Shown here in pieces: positions 19,268 through 28,225 of a stretch of DNA of 64,000 bases. The notes beneath the pieces are model-generated. The model saw only the letters and a list, made by a program, of their open reading frames with translations. It did no database searches and was not told the origin of the DNA. A program made the translations under genes and the position numbers. Positions within the stretch are counted from its first letter, which is position 1; each line of letters starts with the position of its first letter. Source of the stretch: Celeribacter sp. HF31 (GTDB taxonomy: Bacteria > Pseudomonadota > Alphaproteobacteria > Rhodobacterales > Rhodobacteraceae); the NCBI RefSeq assembly GCF_011806455.1, contig NZ_JAATOT010000004.1:372001-436000 (forward strand). Direction: 5' to 3'.

Positions 19268-20150
19268 ATTTGGCGTGACGCCACAGCCGATACCAGATGG
19301 ACCAGCGATGCGTCAGCGTCTCTGGTGTGTCCGCCAAAAGCCGCGCGCCATCGAGAAAGGCCTGTTTTTCACAGGCGGCGATTTGCGATTTTAATCCAGT
19401 TTCCAGAGTTTTGATTGCGGTTTCGTTGAGACCGGCAGAGTGCGCCTCATCGCCCAAGACGATGAGGTCGTGATGTTTCCCCAAAAGCTCACCCAGACTT
19501 TCGGCGGCTTTGACCTGTGCCGCCATCGCGTCCGGCCAGATCGGGGTCAGAAGGCGGGCATGGTAGAAGTGATATTTCACATGCTTGCGCCAATCGTGGA
19601 AATCCTCGGGCGCTCGGGTTTCGCGGGCGCGTTCCATGGTGCCTCGCGCGGTCGTGTAAGTGGTGGACAGGCCGGGGAAAATCGCTTTGCGGCCATTGTG
19701 GCGCAGCTGCCAATCCGCGCTGGAATGACGAAGCTCGGTCAGGTCTTTCGCAACGGAATGCAGCAGATCGCCAGCTCCTGCGTAGTTTGCATCACGGGCC
19801 TGGCTCAGATGATTGAGGTACTGCGTCAGGAGATCGTCAGAACGCGCAATATAATCGGACAAATGGCCCAGCGTGTCGCAGCGGACTTTGATGTCGCGCA
19901 GTTCGGACAATTGACGCCCGATGTCGCGCAGGCGTCGATCCACCTGTTTGTATCGGTCGAAATCGGGGCCGACGAGGCGCATAAGGCCACGCATCTCCTT
20001 GAGACGTTTGCGAATGTCATGCACCGCAACCATGCGCGCCTCGGGTGTGTCCGCGTCACAGGTCTTGATCGCCCGTCCCAAACGGTCCCTTGCAATGCGG
20101 CGCAGGGCTTGGGTCATGTCGTGATCGTCGGCTTGGATCGAATAGCTCAT
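19266..20150 (-). CDS. CHAD-domain protein
   Basis: The 294-aa helical protein has the conserved histidine/basic pattern of CHAD domains (VHDIRKRLKEMRGLMRLV near residue 45, FHDWRKHVKYHFYHARLL near 185, GKHHDLIVL near 230). CHAD domains bind inorganic polyphosphate. Here there is no attached CYTH domain and no polyphosphate kinase nearby, so the biological role is open. Its stop codon overlaps the lysK terminator. It is divergent from the beta-helix gene across a 265-bp space in which I see no further gene. Confidence 0.85.
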   Translation of the reverse strand: MSYSIQADDHDMTQALRRIARDRLGRAIKTCDADTPEARMVAVHDIRKRLKEMRGLMRLVGPDFDRYKQVDRRLRDIGRQLSELRDIKVRCDTLGHLSDYIARSDDLLTQYLNHLSQARDANYAGAGDLLHSVAKDLTELRHSSADWQLRHNGRKAIFPGLSTTYTTARGTMERARETRAPEDFHDWRKHVKYHFYHARLLTPIWPDAMAAQVKAAESLGELLGKHHDLIVLGDEAHSAGLNETAIKTLETGLKSQIAACEKQAFLDGARLLADTPETLTHRWSIWYRLWRHAK

Positions 20151-20415
20151 GGGGACCTCTGCCCAACTCTAGGCCATGGTACATGACAGGCCAATGACAC
20201 GCTTTGCCGCTGTTGCGTGCGGGGCGAGGGCGGCGTTCGGAGGCTTAAGCGACGGGTTAAACTGCTCCTGTAGACCTTTGCCCATCTCGGGGCTCATGCG
20301 TCCCGAGTTTCCATGATGAGTTTCTCGTACGAGTTTGCCCGGACGGTCTCGTCCAGGGCCGGGATCCGTCATGCAGATCGGTGCGCATGGAATTGAAGGA
20401 TTGAAAGGGGTTCGG

Positions 20416-22704
20416 ATGAACAAGGCCATTACTGACGGGCTGGTGCTGATGCCACCGGCGTTCGAAGACGGGCTGGACGTTTGGTCCAGCGAAGACGGGA
20501 CACCGGGGTCGGCGACCTATGACGGCGCGGGCAATGCGGCATTGGTGGCGGCCGATGCGGATTTTGGCGGCTGTCTCGAGTTGGTCAAAAACGACACGCT
20601 GACCAAGCTGCGCTACATGGGCGAGACGCCTTTGCAGCCGGGCATGTATCTTCAGATCAAAGCGCGGGTGAAAGCCATTTCGGGCAATCTGCCCTCCGTG
20701 CGGATCGCGGGTTGGGCAGGCGATGCCTCGTTCTCGCATGTCTCCGGGTTGACGGAGATCGGCACATCTGAGGCGCTGACCAGCTATGGCGAAGTGGTCG
20801 AGGTGACGGCCATTGTCGGCTCTGGCGACAGAGGTGGCGTGGACATGCCCTGGGGGCTTGAGCCGGTTTATGGCCATTTCGGTCTCGATCTGACGGGCGC
20901 CAATGGCGGCACCGTGCGGATCGACGATATCGTGATCGAGGATGTCTCCGAATGGTTCCTGAGCGAGAGCTCCGGCATGATCGACGTGCGCGATTACGGT
21001 GCTGTGGGCGATGGCACCACCGACAACACGGATGCGTTCAATGCGGCCAATACGGCTGCTGCAGGGCGGAAAATCCTTGTGCCGGAAGGGGTGTATCACC
21101 TTGCGGATACGGTGTCCTTTACCGAAGAGGCGGTGTTCGATGGCACGGTGACCATGTCGGCTTCTGCACGTCTTGTCCTGCGCCATGATTTTCATCTGAA
21201 CGCCTATATCGACGCTTTCGGCGATGAGACCGAAGGTTTGAAACGCGCCATTCAGGCAATGTTTTACTATACGGATCACGACAGCCTCGACATGCGTGGG
21301 CGTCGTGTCGAGCTATATGCGCCGCTGGATGTGGCCGAGATCACTGGCGCGAGCACGCTTGAAGTGCGCCGTGTGATCCGCAATGGGCAGATCAACGTGC
21401 AAAGCTCGACGGATTGGGACACCGAAGAGGTCACGTCGCAAGCGACTTACAGCACAGCCAATGCCCGCACCCTGAGCAATGTCGCCAATATCGCAAATAT
21501 CCAAGTCGGCAGTCTGGTGACGGGCACCGGTGTCGGGCGCGAAGTCTATGTCGAATCTGTCAATGTCGGAAACCAGTCCCTGACACTGAATCACCCGCTG
21601 TTCGGGCCGAACACGACCCAGACCTACACCTTTACACGCTTCAAATACGTGTTTGATTTCTCGGGGCTGTCGAAGCTTTCGCAGTTCGAGCTGTTTGATG
21701 TGGAGTTGCTCTGCAATGGTCGCGCGTCCGGCATCATGCTGGCCGGGGGCGGGAACAATTTCCACCTGCGCGATTGTCATATCAAATCGCCGCTCAATCG
21801 CGGCGTGACGTCGATCGGTGGCGGGTGTCAGGATTTGCACATTGACCGCTGTACTTTCGTGTCGAACGAGCAACCGTTGCGGGCCGAAGATCGTCAGTCG
21901 ATTGCGTTCAACATCAACTCGAACGACTGCAAAATCCGTGACAACCGTTTCCAGCGCTTTGGTCATACGGGGATTGTCTATGGCAATGGCCATATGTTCG
22001 TGGGCAATCACTGGTTCCAGGGGGATGATTTCACCGACAGTCCGCGCACGGCGGGTTTGGTGTTCACCTATCCCAATGTAAAATCCGTGGTGACGGGCAA
22101 TTACATCGACAACTCGTTTATCGAAATGACGAACGAGCACGATGTCGCGCCGGATTTCTCGTCGGAATATTCCTTTGGCGGTCTGACCATCACGGGCAAT
22201 ATTTTCACAGTGAACGATGCGGCAAGTTCGTTCTCCTGGATCGTGATCACCCCTTATGGGCCGGGCCATTTCCTTCAAGGTTTGGCTGTTCAGAACAACA
22301 CGTTCAAGTCCTTGAACGGGTTTATCGAACGGGTTGAGCGGATCGATACAACCTATGCAGATCTCGAGTATAACTCGACACGCAATGTGACCTTCGAGGG
22401 CAACAGCTTCAATGGCGTTAGCCAGAATACGATCAACCCGGTGTCTCTGGAGTTCAGTCAGAATACGGCCTCGACGTCTTGGGTGCTTGATCCTTCCGGC
22501 TATCTGCCCTTTGGGGGCTGGGCGCGTGTGGTGGAGAGCATCGTGTTCCGTAACGAGATGACGAATGCCAGTGGCAGTACGGTGTTCGAAACGCCCTATG
22601 TGACCGTCAATTATGGCTCGAACAAGGATCAGGTCCTGTTGACCTTCGAACAGGCGGTCAAAGGTACGGTGAATCTGATCGCACGGATGGACCGCCCGAT
22701 TTAA
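20416..22704 (+). CDS. Right-handed beta-helix protein (pectate-lyase-3/GH28-related)
   Basis: A 762-aa protein with no signal peptide. The N-terminal part (about 1-185) looks like a carbohydrate-binding jelly roll. The motif MIDVRDYGAVGDGTTDNTDA near residue 187 is the start of a Pectate_lyase_3 domain, followed by beta-helix repeats rich in Asn (NNFHLRDCHI, NTFKSLNGF). RBS GGGG precedes ATG 20416. Lack of a signal peptide fits a phage-like tail or head-spike protein, or a protein exported by another route. Related Rhodobacteraceae proteins may serve as gene-transfer-agent head spikes; this is inference. A perfect terminator follows. Confidence 0.75.
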   Translation: MNKAITDGLVLMPPAFEDGLDVWSSEDGTPGSATYDGAGNAALVAADADFGGCLELVKNDTLTKLRYMGETPLQPGMYLQIKARVKAISGNLPSVRIAGWAGDASFSHVSGLTEIGTSEALTSYGEVVEVTAIVGSGDRGGVDMPWGLEPVYGHFGLDLTGANGGTVRIDDIVIEDVSEWFLSESSGMIDVRDYGAVGDGTTDNTDAFNAANTAAAGRKILVPEGVYHLADTVSFTEEAVFDGTVTMSASARLVLRHDFHLNAYIDAFGDETEGLKRAIQAMFYYTDHDSLDMRGRRVELYAPLDVAEITGASTLEVRRVIRNGQINVQSSTDWDTEEVTSQATYSTANARTLSNVANIANIQVGSLVTGTGVGREVYVESVNVGNQSLTLNHPLFGPNTTQTYTFTRFKYVFDFSGLSKLSQFELFDVELLCNGRASGIMLAGGGNNFHLRDCHIKSPLNRGVTSIGGGCQDLHIDRCTFVSNEQPLRAEDRQSIAFNINSNDCKIRDNRFQRFGHTGIVYGNGHMFVGNHWFQGDDFTDSPRTAGLVFTYPNVKSVVTGNYIDNSFIEMTNEHDVAPDFSSEYSFGGLTITGNIFTVNDAASSFSWIVITPYGPGHFLQGLAVQNNTFKSLNGFIERVERIDTTYADLEYNSTRNVTFEGNSFNGVSQNTINPVSLEFSQNTASTSWVLDPSGYLPFGGWARVVESIVFRNEMTNASGSTVFETPYVTVNYGSNKDQVLLTFEQAVKGTVNLIARMDRPI

Positions 22705-22731
22705 CTCGGGAGCAATAGACAAGATTTGATC

Positions 22732-22762
22732 AACCGGGCGGCGTTTGCTGCCCGGTTTTTCA
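22732..22762 (+). terminator. Rho-independent terminator after the beta-helix gene
   Basis: An 11-bp stem starting AACCGGGC and closing GCCCGGTT, GTTT loop, five T after. It touches the stop codon of the convergent PPOX gene. Confidence 0.85.
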
Positions 22763-23260
22763 TGAGCTCAGACACATGTCTTCGGCCTTTAAGTGATAGG
22801 CCTTGCCGAAGCCACCGTTCAGATCTGCGCTGAGAGGTGTGAATGTGACGAAGGAAAAGTCCGCGAAATCAACATAGAGTGCGGATTTCGGGTGATGTTT
22901 CAGCCAATATTCGCGATGGGATACATGGGCTTTGCTCTCACGCGTCACGAACTCTGCTGTGGCTTGGGCTGACAAGCGGGGAAAGGCCAGAGGGTCGCCT
23001 TTTGTCGGAGCCTCGCCCAACAGGAGGCCGACCTGCGGTGTGGCGCGCAAAGCCCGGGTGTGGAAGGCGAGATCGGAGACCAGAGTGAGCCATTGCCCCT
23101 CAGCACCGAGACCAAACGCCACCCGTGTCACATGCGGCGCACCGTTTTCAGGGTTCACAAAAGCAAGCGCGGCGATGCGCGCGTGCCGTATCAGGTTTTG
23201 CGCCATTTGGCGGGCGTCATCATCCGTGGCACGGATCGGGGAGAAGGTGTCTTTGGTCAT
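22760..23260 (-). CDS. HugZ-like pyridoxamine 5'-phosphate oxidase-fold protein
   Basis: The 166-aa protein has the split-barrel flavin fold: LIRHARIAALAFVNPENGAPHVTRVAF, LTLVSDLAFHTRALRATPQVGLLLGE and the closing YVDFADFSFVTFTP / ADLNGGFGKAYHL stretch, which is characteristic of the HugZ group. HugZ-type members bind or degrade heme, but members of this fold differ widely, so the activity is uncertain. ATG 23260 was chosen over an upstream in-frame codon because the family starts near here. Single gene. Confidence 0.8.
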   Translation of the reverse strand: MTKDTFSPIRATDDDARQMAQNLIRHARIAALAFVNPENGAPHVTRVAFGLGAEGQWLTLVSDLAFHTRALRATPQVGLLLGEAPTKGDPLAFPRLSAQATAEFVTRESKAHVSHREYWLKHHPKSALYVDFADFSFVTFTPLSADLNGGFGKAYHLKAEDMCLSS

Positions 23261-23381
23261 GCGTGGACAATAGAATGTCAGCGCAGCGTATACCATAGTA
23301 AAATTGTAGGCTTTAGTCTTCCGGTTGCCACGATCGTAAATGGCTCACCCCCCTCCGTACGGCGGGCAAAACCATGAGACG

Positions 23382-24275
23382 CTAGAGCTGCGCATATTTT
23401 TGGACTGTGGTGTTGAGCGCACTTAGAAAGAATTCGATGCTGCTGGACAGTTCATGCAATTCGAGTTCGCTCAGTTTGTGCTCATCCATGCTCTCGAAAA
23501 GCGGAACGATATTACTCCATTCCTGCCAGTGATTGAAATTCGCGTTTTCAATTTCCGCGCTTGGGGGAGCTGGCAGGTCGAGCGCGCGCGAGGAAAACGC
23601 GAGGCCAAAGGCAGACTGTTCGAACAGTGCGATTGTCTTTTGCAATTGCTCCAGTTGCGGGGTCATCTCATCAAGAGTGCCAGCCATCTGAGCAAGACAG
23701 GCCTCCTTGCCCGCCTTTTGGATCAACATCCTTTGCCGTCCGGCAATGTTGATCATGCGGCCAAGCTCGGGAGTGCCCTGAGCGGCCAATGCGCTATAGC
23801 GATCATCAAGATTTTGCACCAGAGCATTCGACGTTTCCAGCAGGCGCAACGACAGCTCAGAGAGTGCAGCATAGTCAGAATAGCCCTCAAGTTTGCCTTT
23901 CTTGGCGGCGGTGATCTGATGTTTGAAGACATCCCAGACGTCCTCGATTTCAGCGATCAGGGCCAATGTGGCGGGGTCTGTCTCCGGTTGGAATTTATCC
24001 GGTCCGCCCCCCTCACGAAGGGCTTTCAGGGTGCTGTCGAACAGGAATTTCGAGGTCAGCAACAGGGTGATGTTCTGATCCCGATTGACATCCATTTCGG
24101 CAATACAAGCGGTACGCACCATGCGCTGGCTCAACATGCGTTGGCGGCCGGCGACATCGATCCGCACCTGTAATTCGGAGGTGGTGTTCGGCGTCTCACC
24201 GGCGTGTAGAGGGCCTGGGAGCGTCAGGGCGCCCCCCGACGCAATGAGCAGAAGGAGGAGGAAAATACGAAGCAT
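23382..24275 (-). CDS. Periplasmic protein with two PilJ/NarX-type sensor repeats
   Basis: The 297-aa secreted protein has a signal peptide (MLRIFLLLLLIASGGALTLP) followed by two copies of the type IV pili methyl-accepting N-terminal domain, recognisable by RIDVAGRQRMLSQRMV (about residue 40) and NIAGRQRMLIQKAGK (about 180), each with a downstream helix. There is no transmembrane helix after the signal and no output domain, so it is a free periplasmic sensor or binding module. GGAAAGG lies just before ATG 24275. The response regulator gene upstream on the same strand (gap 100 bases) may be functionally linked. Confidence 0.8.
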   Translation of the reverse strand: MLRIFLLLLLIASGGALTLPGPLHAGETPNTTSELQVRIDVAGRQRMLSQRMVRTACIAEMDVNRDQNITLLLTSKFLFDSTLKALREGGGPDKFQPETDPATLALIAEIEDVWDVFKHQITAAKKGKLEGYSDYAALSELSLRLLETSNALVQNLDDRYSALAAQGTPELGRMINIAGRQRMLIQKAGKEACLAQMAGTLDEMTPQLEQLQKTIALFEQSAFGLAFSSRALDLPAPPSAEIENANFNHWQEWSNIVPLFESMDEHKLSELELHELSSSIEFFLSALNTTVQKYAQL

Positions 24276-24375
24276 GTTGCCTTTCCACATGAGGATCTGT
24301 GCGATGTAATTTTTCTCATCCTTAGGGAAAGAGGATTTACGGGGCCTTAAAATCACCCGATGTCGGGATATTTTA

Positions 24376-25068
24376 TCAGGCAACCTGTTTCTGCGCGGCT
24401 CCCGACGTGATGCGATAGCCCAGTCCCCAAACTGTTTCGACCATTTCGGCATCCCCGCCGCAGAGTTCGATTTGCTGGCGCAGGCGGCTCAGATAGACGT
24501 TGATGATCCGTGCATCGGGTTCGTCGTCCCACGCGTAGAGATGGTTCATCAAGGTCTCCCGTGTCACCAAACGTTCGTGGTTGAGCACCAGCATTTCAAG
24601 GATTTCATATTCCTTGCGTGTCAGTTGCAACGCCTTGCCATGAAGCGTGGCCAGTGTCTGTTCCGTATCAAGACAAAGCGCACCAATCTGCAACGCGGCG
24701 CTTGAATAGCCTGCGGCACGACGCACAGCCGCCTTGATTTGTGCGGCCAAAGCGGCGGGATGCACCGGACCGGAAATCACATCATCCGCGCCACAATCAT
24801 AGGCCTTCTTGCGGCTGCCCCAGTCGGTTTTCTCGGTCAGCGCATAGATCGGTTTCAGCGGGTCTTTGCGGCGCAATTGCTCGATCAATTTGAAACCGTT
24901 GATGTCCGGCATGTCGAGATCCAGAACGACGGCGCTCTGTTCGCCGAAATCGGCAAAATCCATCAATTCGCGTCCGTCATTCACCCGGGTCACGAGGACC
25001 CCGGCATCGGTCAGACCTGCGGCGGCGGTCATGGCATTCCAGTTGGTTTCGGCAAGCAGCACGCGCAT
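24376..25068 (-). CDS. OmpR-type response regulator with atypical receiver
   Basis: The 230-aa protein has a receiver domain (1-115) and a winged-helix DNA-binding domain (about 125-222; LTRKEYEILEMLVLNHERLVTRETLMNHLY). The phospho-acceptor Asp50 (LDLDMPD) and Thr78 are present, but the usual acidic pair at the first strand is reduced to Glu7, and the invariant Lys is replaced by Gly100 (DDVISGPV). Such receivers often work without normal phosphorylation. No histidine kinase is adjacent. Downstream lies the secreted PilJ-repeat protein. Confidence 0.9.
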   Translation of the reverse strand: MRVLLAETNWNAMTAAAGLTDAGVLVTRVNDGRELMDFADFGEQSAVVLDLDMPDINGFKLIEQLRRKDPLKPIYALTEKTDWGSRKKAYDCGADDVISGPVHPAALAAQIKAAVRRAAGYSSAALQIGALCLDTEQTLATLHGKALQLTRKEYEILEMLVLNHERLVTRETLMNHLYAWDDEPDARIINVYLSRLRQQIELCGGDAEMVETVWGLGYRITSGAAQKQVA

Positions 25069-25506
25069 GGCAGTGTCCTTTCTTGGCTCATTCCGGCCTC
25101 GCGTGACAGGGTCTATGGCGAGGCGTTTTCAAGGCATGGGAATGGGTCCGTTCTGGACAAGGTGCGGCGCCGATTTTCCGGGCCTGTTGAGATATTGGTA
25201 GAGTTTTAGCTAAATGTGCCTCAGTTCTGGCAAGCATTTATTATGGTTAATATGCTGAAATCATAGAAAAAATGAAATGAATCAGGGCGTCCCAAGCAAT
25301 TGCGGCAAGGCTTGGGCAAGAGCGGGGAAGAAGCTGGGAGAATAGCCGAAAAACACTGGTTAATATGGACCAGAGCGTTTCGCGGAATGCGAAAGATATA
25401 GCCCCTCTAAAGTGAGTCGCAAAATCCCTTCTGGCTAAAATGCACTCTAATCGTGCTATGTTCATCTCAGGCCCATTTCGGCCAGACGTATCTGAGGGAG
25501 GAGACG
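25069..25506. other. Divergent intergenic region, 438 bp
   Basis: The space between the response regulator (minus) and the ABM monooxygenase (plus). It is AT-rich around 25200-25290 and presumably carries both promoters. I see no gene, terminator or clear repeat in it. Confidence 0.4.
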
Positions 25507-25824
25507 ATGCCGACCATTTCCAAGGACAAAACCTGTCAAACCGTTCTGACGACCTTCGAGACCACACCCGGCGTGGCCCAGGACCTCATGGAGGCGCTTC
25601 AATCCGCCTTCGATGAGGTGATCTCGAAACAGCCGGGGTTCATTTCGGCGGCGCTTCATATCAACGACGCGCAAACCCGGATCGCCAATTATTCGCAATG
25701 GCAGAAACGCGAGGACTACCAGGCCATGCTGCGCACCGAAGAGATGCGCAAACGCAATCGGGAGATCAACGGCATGTGCAAGTCGTTCGAACCCGTCATG
25801 TATGAAGTGGAGGGCATTTATTGA
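25507..25824 (+). CDS. ABM-domain (antibiotic biosynthesis monooxygenase-like) protein
   Basis: The 105-aa protein is one ferredoxin-like ABM domain (VLTTFETTPGVAQDLMEAL, QPGFISAALHINDAQTRIANYSQWQKREDYQAML). ABM proteins include small cofactor-free monooxygenases and heme-binding proteins; the substrate cannot be told. GAGGGAGGAGACG gives a strong RBS before ATG 25507. Its stop overlaps the start of the rhodanese gene (TGATG), so the two are translationally coupled. Confidence 0.85.
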   Translation: MPTISKDKTCQTVLTTFETTPGVAQDLMEALQSAFDEVISKQPGFISAALHINDAQTRIANYSQWQKREDYQAMLRTEEMRKRNREINGMCKSFEPVMYEVEGIY

Positions 25825-26411
25825 TGCATAAGATTTTAACGACAGCTTTGATCGTGCTTGCGGGCGGGGCCTGGGCCGATCCGGTGGGGATCACCCCCGA
25901 TATGATGTCCGCGACAGTGGAAACGCCTTCGGGGCCTATGGAGATTTCCCGCATTCAGGACAACGACAATATGGTTTCGGGGGAGTGGGCCCAGACCTCG
26001 CGCCCCTGTCCGAATTTCTGCATCCAGCCGATGACACCGGCTGAGGGCGTGACCACCATCGGCGAGCTGGAACTGATCGCGATGCTTCAGGACCCAGACG
26101 CCATGGTTTTGGACAGCCGCGTCAAACCCGATTTCGACGGTGGCGCCATCCCCGGCGCCGTGCATATGCCCTACACCGAGGCCGCCGACCGACTGGGCGA
26201 ACTGGGCTGTGAGCCGGATTTCGAGGGCTTCATCTGCGAAGGCGATCAGGTCAAAACCGTCGCGCTCTATTGCAACGGCCCGTGGTGTGGCCAATCCCCC
26301 ACTGCCGCCCGGCGCATGATCGAGGCGGGCTATCCGGCAGAGAAAATCCACTACTACCGCGGCGGCATGCAGGTCTGGCGCATGCTGGGGCTGAGCGTCA
26401 CCGGCGAATGA
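25824..26411 (+). CDS. Periplasmic rhodanese-like protein
   Basis: The 195-aa protein has a signal peptide (MHKILTTALIVLAGGAWADP), a short linker with CPNFC, then a rhodanese domain (about 75-190). It has a catalytic-loop cysteine in ALYCNGPWCGQSPTA and the substrate-region motif MVLDSRVKPDFDGGAIPGAVHMPY. By family it transfers sulfane sulfur or binds anions. Location in the periplasm is inferred from the signal. Coupled by start/stop overlap to the ABM gene, it probably acts in the same stress or detoxification step. Confidence 0.85.
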   Translation: MHKILTTALIVLAGGAWADPVGITPDMMSATVETPSGPMEISRIQDNDNMVSGEWAQTSRPCPNFCIQPMTPAEGVTTIGELELIAMLQDPDAMVLDSRVKPDFDGGAIPGAVHMPYTEAADRLGELGCEPDFEGFICEGDQVKTVALYCNGPWCGQSPTAARRMIEAGYPAEKIHYYRGGMQVWRMLGLSVTGE

Positions 26412-26497
26412 CAAAACGGGAGGGGGGGGCTTGACCCTGCGCTCAGAGACCTAAGTAAATAAGGGTATCTCGCAGCCGCAGCATAGGGACCTCCCTC

Positions 26498-27625
26498 TTG
26501 ACCTTCGAAGAGCTTCTCTCCGAAACCCGCACCTTTTTATTTCGTCTCGATTACTTTTTCGTCGATGTCGCCATCGTCGTGGGGGCCATTCTCGTGGGCC
26601 TTCTCGTCAACTGGTCGCTGCGTGCGGTGATCCGCCGCCTGTTCTCCGACCGCTCCCACATCGCCCGCGTCACCATGCGTCAGGCCATCATCCCGATGCG
26701 CCTCATGGCCGTCTTCCTGTCGCTCATGGTGGTGCTGCCTCTGGTCTCTCTGCCAAGCTCCTGGCTCGCCACCATCCGCCACGTCATGGGCATCATCCTG
26801 ATCCTGACGCTCGGCTGGGCCAGCTACATCGTCGCCAACCATTTCACCACCCGTGCGATGACCCGCTATCAGACGGATGACGAAGAAAACCTCACCGCGC
26901 GCAAAACGCTCACTCAGTTGCGGGTGCTGCGCCAAGTGATGTTCTTTGTGATCTTCATGTTCACCGCCGGCGGCATCCTTTTGACCTTCCCCGGCGTGCG
27001 CGAGATCGGCACGGGGCTCTTCGCCTCCGCCGGTGTCGCGGGTCTTGTCCTCGGCATCGCCGCGCGGCCCGTGCTGTCGAATGTCTTCGCAGGCATCCAG
27101 ATCGCGCTCACCCAACCGATCCGCATCAACGATGTGGTGATCGTCGAGGGCGAATGGGGCTGGATCGAAGAAATCACCGCCACCTATGTCGTTATCCGCA
27201 TCTGGGATTGGCGCCGTCTGGTCGTGCCGCTGACCTATTTCATCGAACACCCGTTCGAGAACTGGACCCGCGACAGTACCAATGTCATCGGCGCTGTGAT
27301 GTGGCGCGTCGACTACACCGCGCCGATTGATGACATCCGGGCGAAGGTGAAGGAATTTGTGCAAGAGAGCGACTATTGGGACGGGCAGGTGGTGAACCTG
27401 CAAGTCGTGGACAGCGCCTCAGACGTGGTGGAGCTGCGTGGGCTGATGTCGGCGCGGACCTCGCCGAGACTGTGGGAGCTGCGCTGTGAAGTGCGGGAGA
27501 AATTGCTGACGTGGTTGCAGGGCGCGCATCCGCACGCGCTGCCCCGGACACGGGCGAGTTTCGAGATCAAGGGTGAAACTCCAAGCGGGCAGGGGCCTTT
27601 GGGCAAGGGGCTGGCGGCGGAGTAG
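26498..27625 (+). CDS. Small-conductance mechanosensitive channel, MscS family
   Basis: A 375-aa protein with four to five N-terminal transmembrane helices (about 20-185) and the MscS pore/beta-domain region (TGLFASAGVAGLVLGIAARPVLSNVFAGIQIALTQPIRINDVV, about 168-215), then a cytoplasmic mixed domain. The start is TTG at 26498, the first start codon in frame before a complete first helix. It opens under membrane tension to release solutes on hypo-osmotic shock. It is a lone gene, followed by hairpin-repeat copy B. Confidence 0.88.
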   Translation: MTFEELLSETRTFLFRLDYFFVDVAIVVGAILVGLLVNWSLRAVIRRLFSDRSHIARVTMRQAIIPMRLMAVFLSLMVVLPLVSLPSSWLATIRHVMGIILILTLGWASYIVANHFTTRAMTRYQTDDEENLTARKTLTQLRVLRQVMFFVIFMFTAGGILLTFPGVREIGTGLFASAGVAGLVLGIAARPVLSNVFAGIQIALTQPIRINDVVIVEGEWGWIEEITATYVVIRIWDWRRLVVPLTYFIEHPFENWTRDSTNVIGAVMWRVDYTAPIDDIRAKVKEFVQESDYWDGQVVNLQVVDSASDVVELRGLMSARTSPRLWELRCEVREKLLTWLQGAHPHALPRTRASFEIKGETPSGQGPLGKGLAAE

Positions 27626-27644
27626 GAGCAATGGTTGCGTTAGG

Positions 27645-27757
27645 CCAATCAGACATGCTTGCATGTCCGAACGCGCCCGACCCGCCCCGTCGTGCTGAAA
27701 GCACGCCTTTGGCGTGACGGCGGGCGCGTTTTACGTACAAGTCCTCGGGCCGGGCGC
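27645..27757 (+). repeat. Intergenic multi-hairpin repeat, copy B
   Basis: Starts with CCAATCA and ends with CCTCGGGCCGGGCGC like copy A at 10386-10585. Inner hairpins are CGTGCT-GAA-AGCACG and CGCC-TTT-GGCG. Two nested long-range stems enclose them: CCGTC (27687-27691) with GACGG (27716-27720), and ACGCGCCCG (27671-27679) with CGGGCGCGT (27721-27729). The stem bases differ from copy A but pairing is kept. No coding potential. Confidence 0.6.
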
Positions 27758-27763
27758 TTTGGC

Positions 27764-28156
27764 TTACCAAACTATATCGATCACACGGCCGTCAGAATGT
27801 TTACAAATTCCAATGCCTCCGGAAGCGGTAAAGCCGCTAGAATCTGCGTAGCGCATTTGGCAATTCAATGAGTGGCCTTGGTCACCCAAAAGAACCGCGA
27901 TAAATTTGTTTGTCGAAGTAGTGCCGAAGATATTCGTGAAGCCTTCACCCCATGCATTAGCATATGTGCTACTCGAGCCGTCCATGATTGCTTTGCCTTT
28001 GAAGGTCTCATTGCCAATCTTGGCGGTATAGATGTCGTGATCCATGCCCTGTTCATAGTTGAACTGAACTTTTTCTCCAGTTTCGCGTACTTGGCCAGTC
28101 ATTGTGCCGCTACAGGCGGTGAGAATTGTTAGAGAGAGAATAGAAAGATAACGCAT
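27764..28156 (-). CDS. Small lipoprotein of unknown function
   Basis: A 130-aa protein with a lipoprotein signal MRYLSILSLTILTAC (lipobox LTAC, cleavage before Cys15) and a small beta-rich mature part with two further cysteines (LNCQMRYA, IGICKHSDG). ATG 28156 starts the signal exactly. The base composition is lower in GC than the neighbours. The C-terminal part resembles the short secreted domain type seen in many alphaproteobacterial lipoproteins, but I recognise no named family. It lies 69 bases downstream of uvrB on the same strand. Confidence 0.75.
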   Translation of the reverse strand: MRYLSILSLTILTACSGTMTGQVRETGEKVQFNYEQGMDHDIYTAKIGNETFKGKAIMDGSSSTYANAWGEGFTNIFGTTSTNKFIAVLLGDQGHSLNCQMRYADSSGFTASGGIGICKHSDGRVIDIVW

Positions 28157-28225
28157 AAAGCCCCTCGTTTCATCAAATGCGGACATGTTTGCGTTAAACG
28201 CGTAAGCGATGCAACTTAGTCTTGA

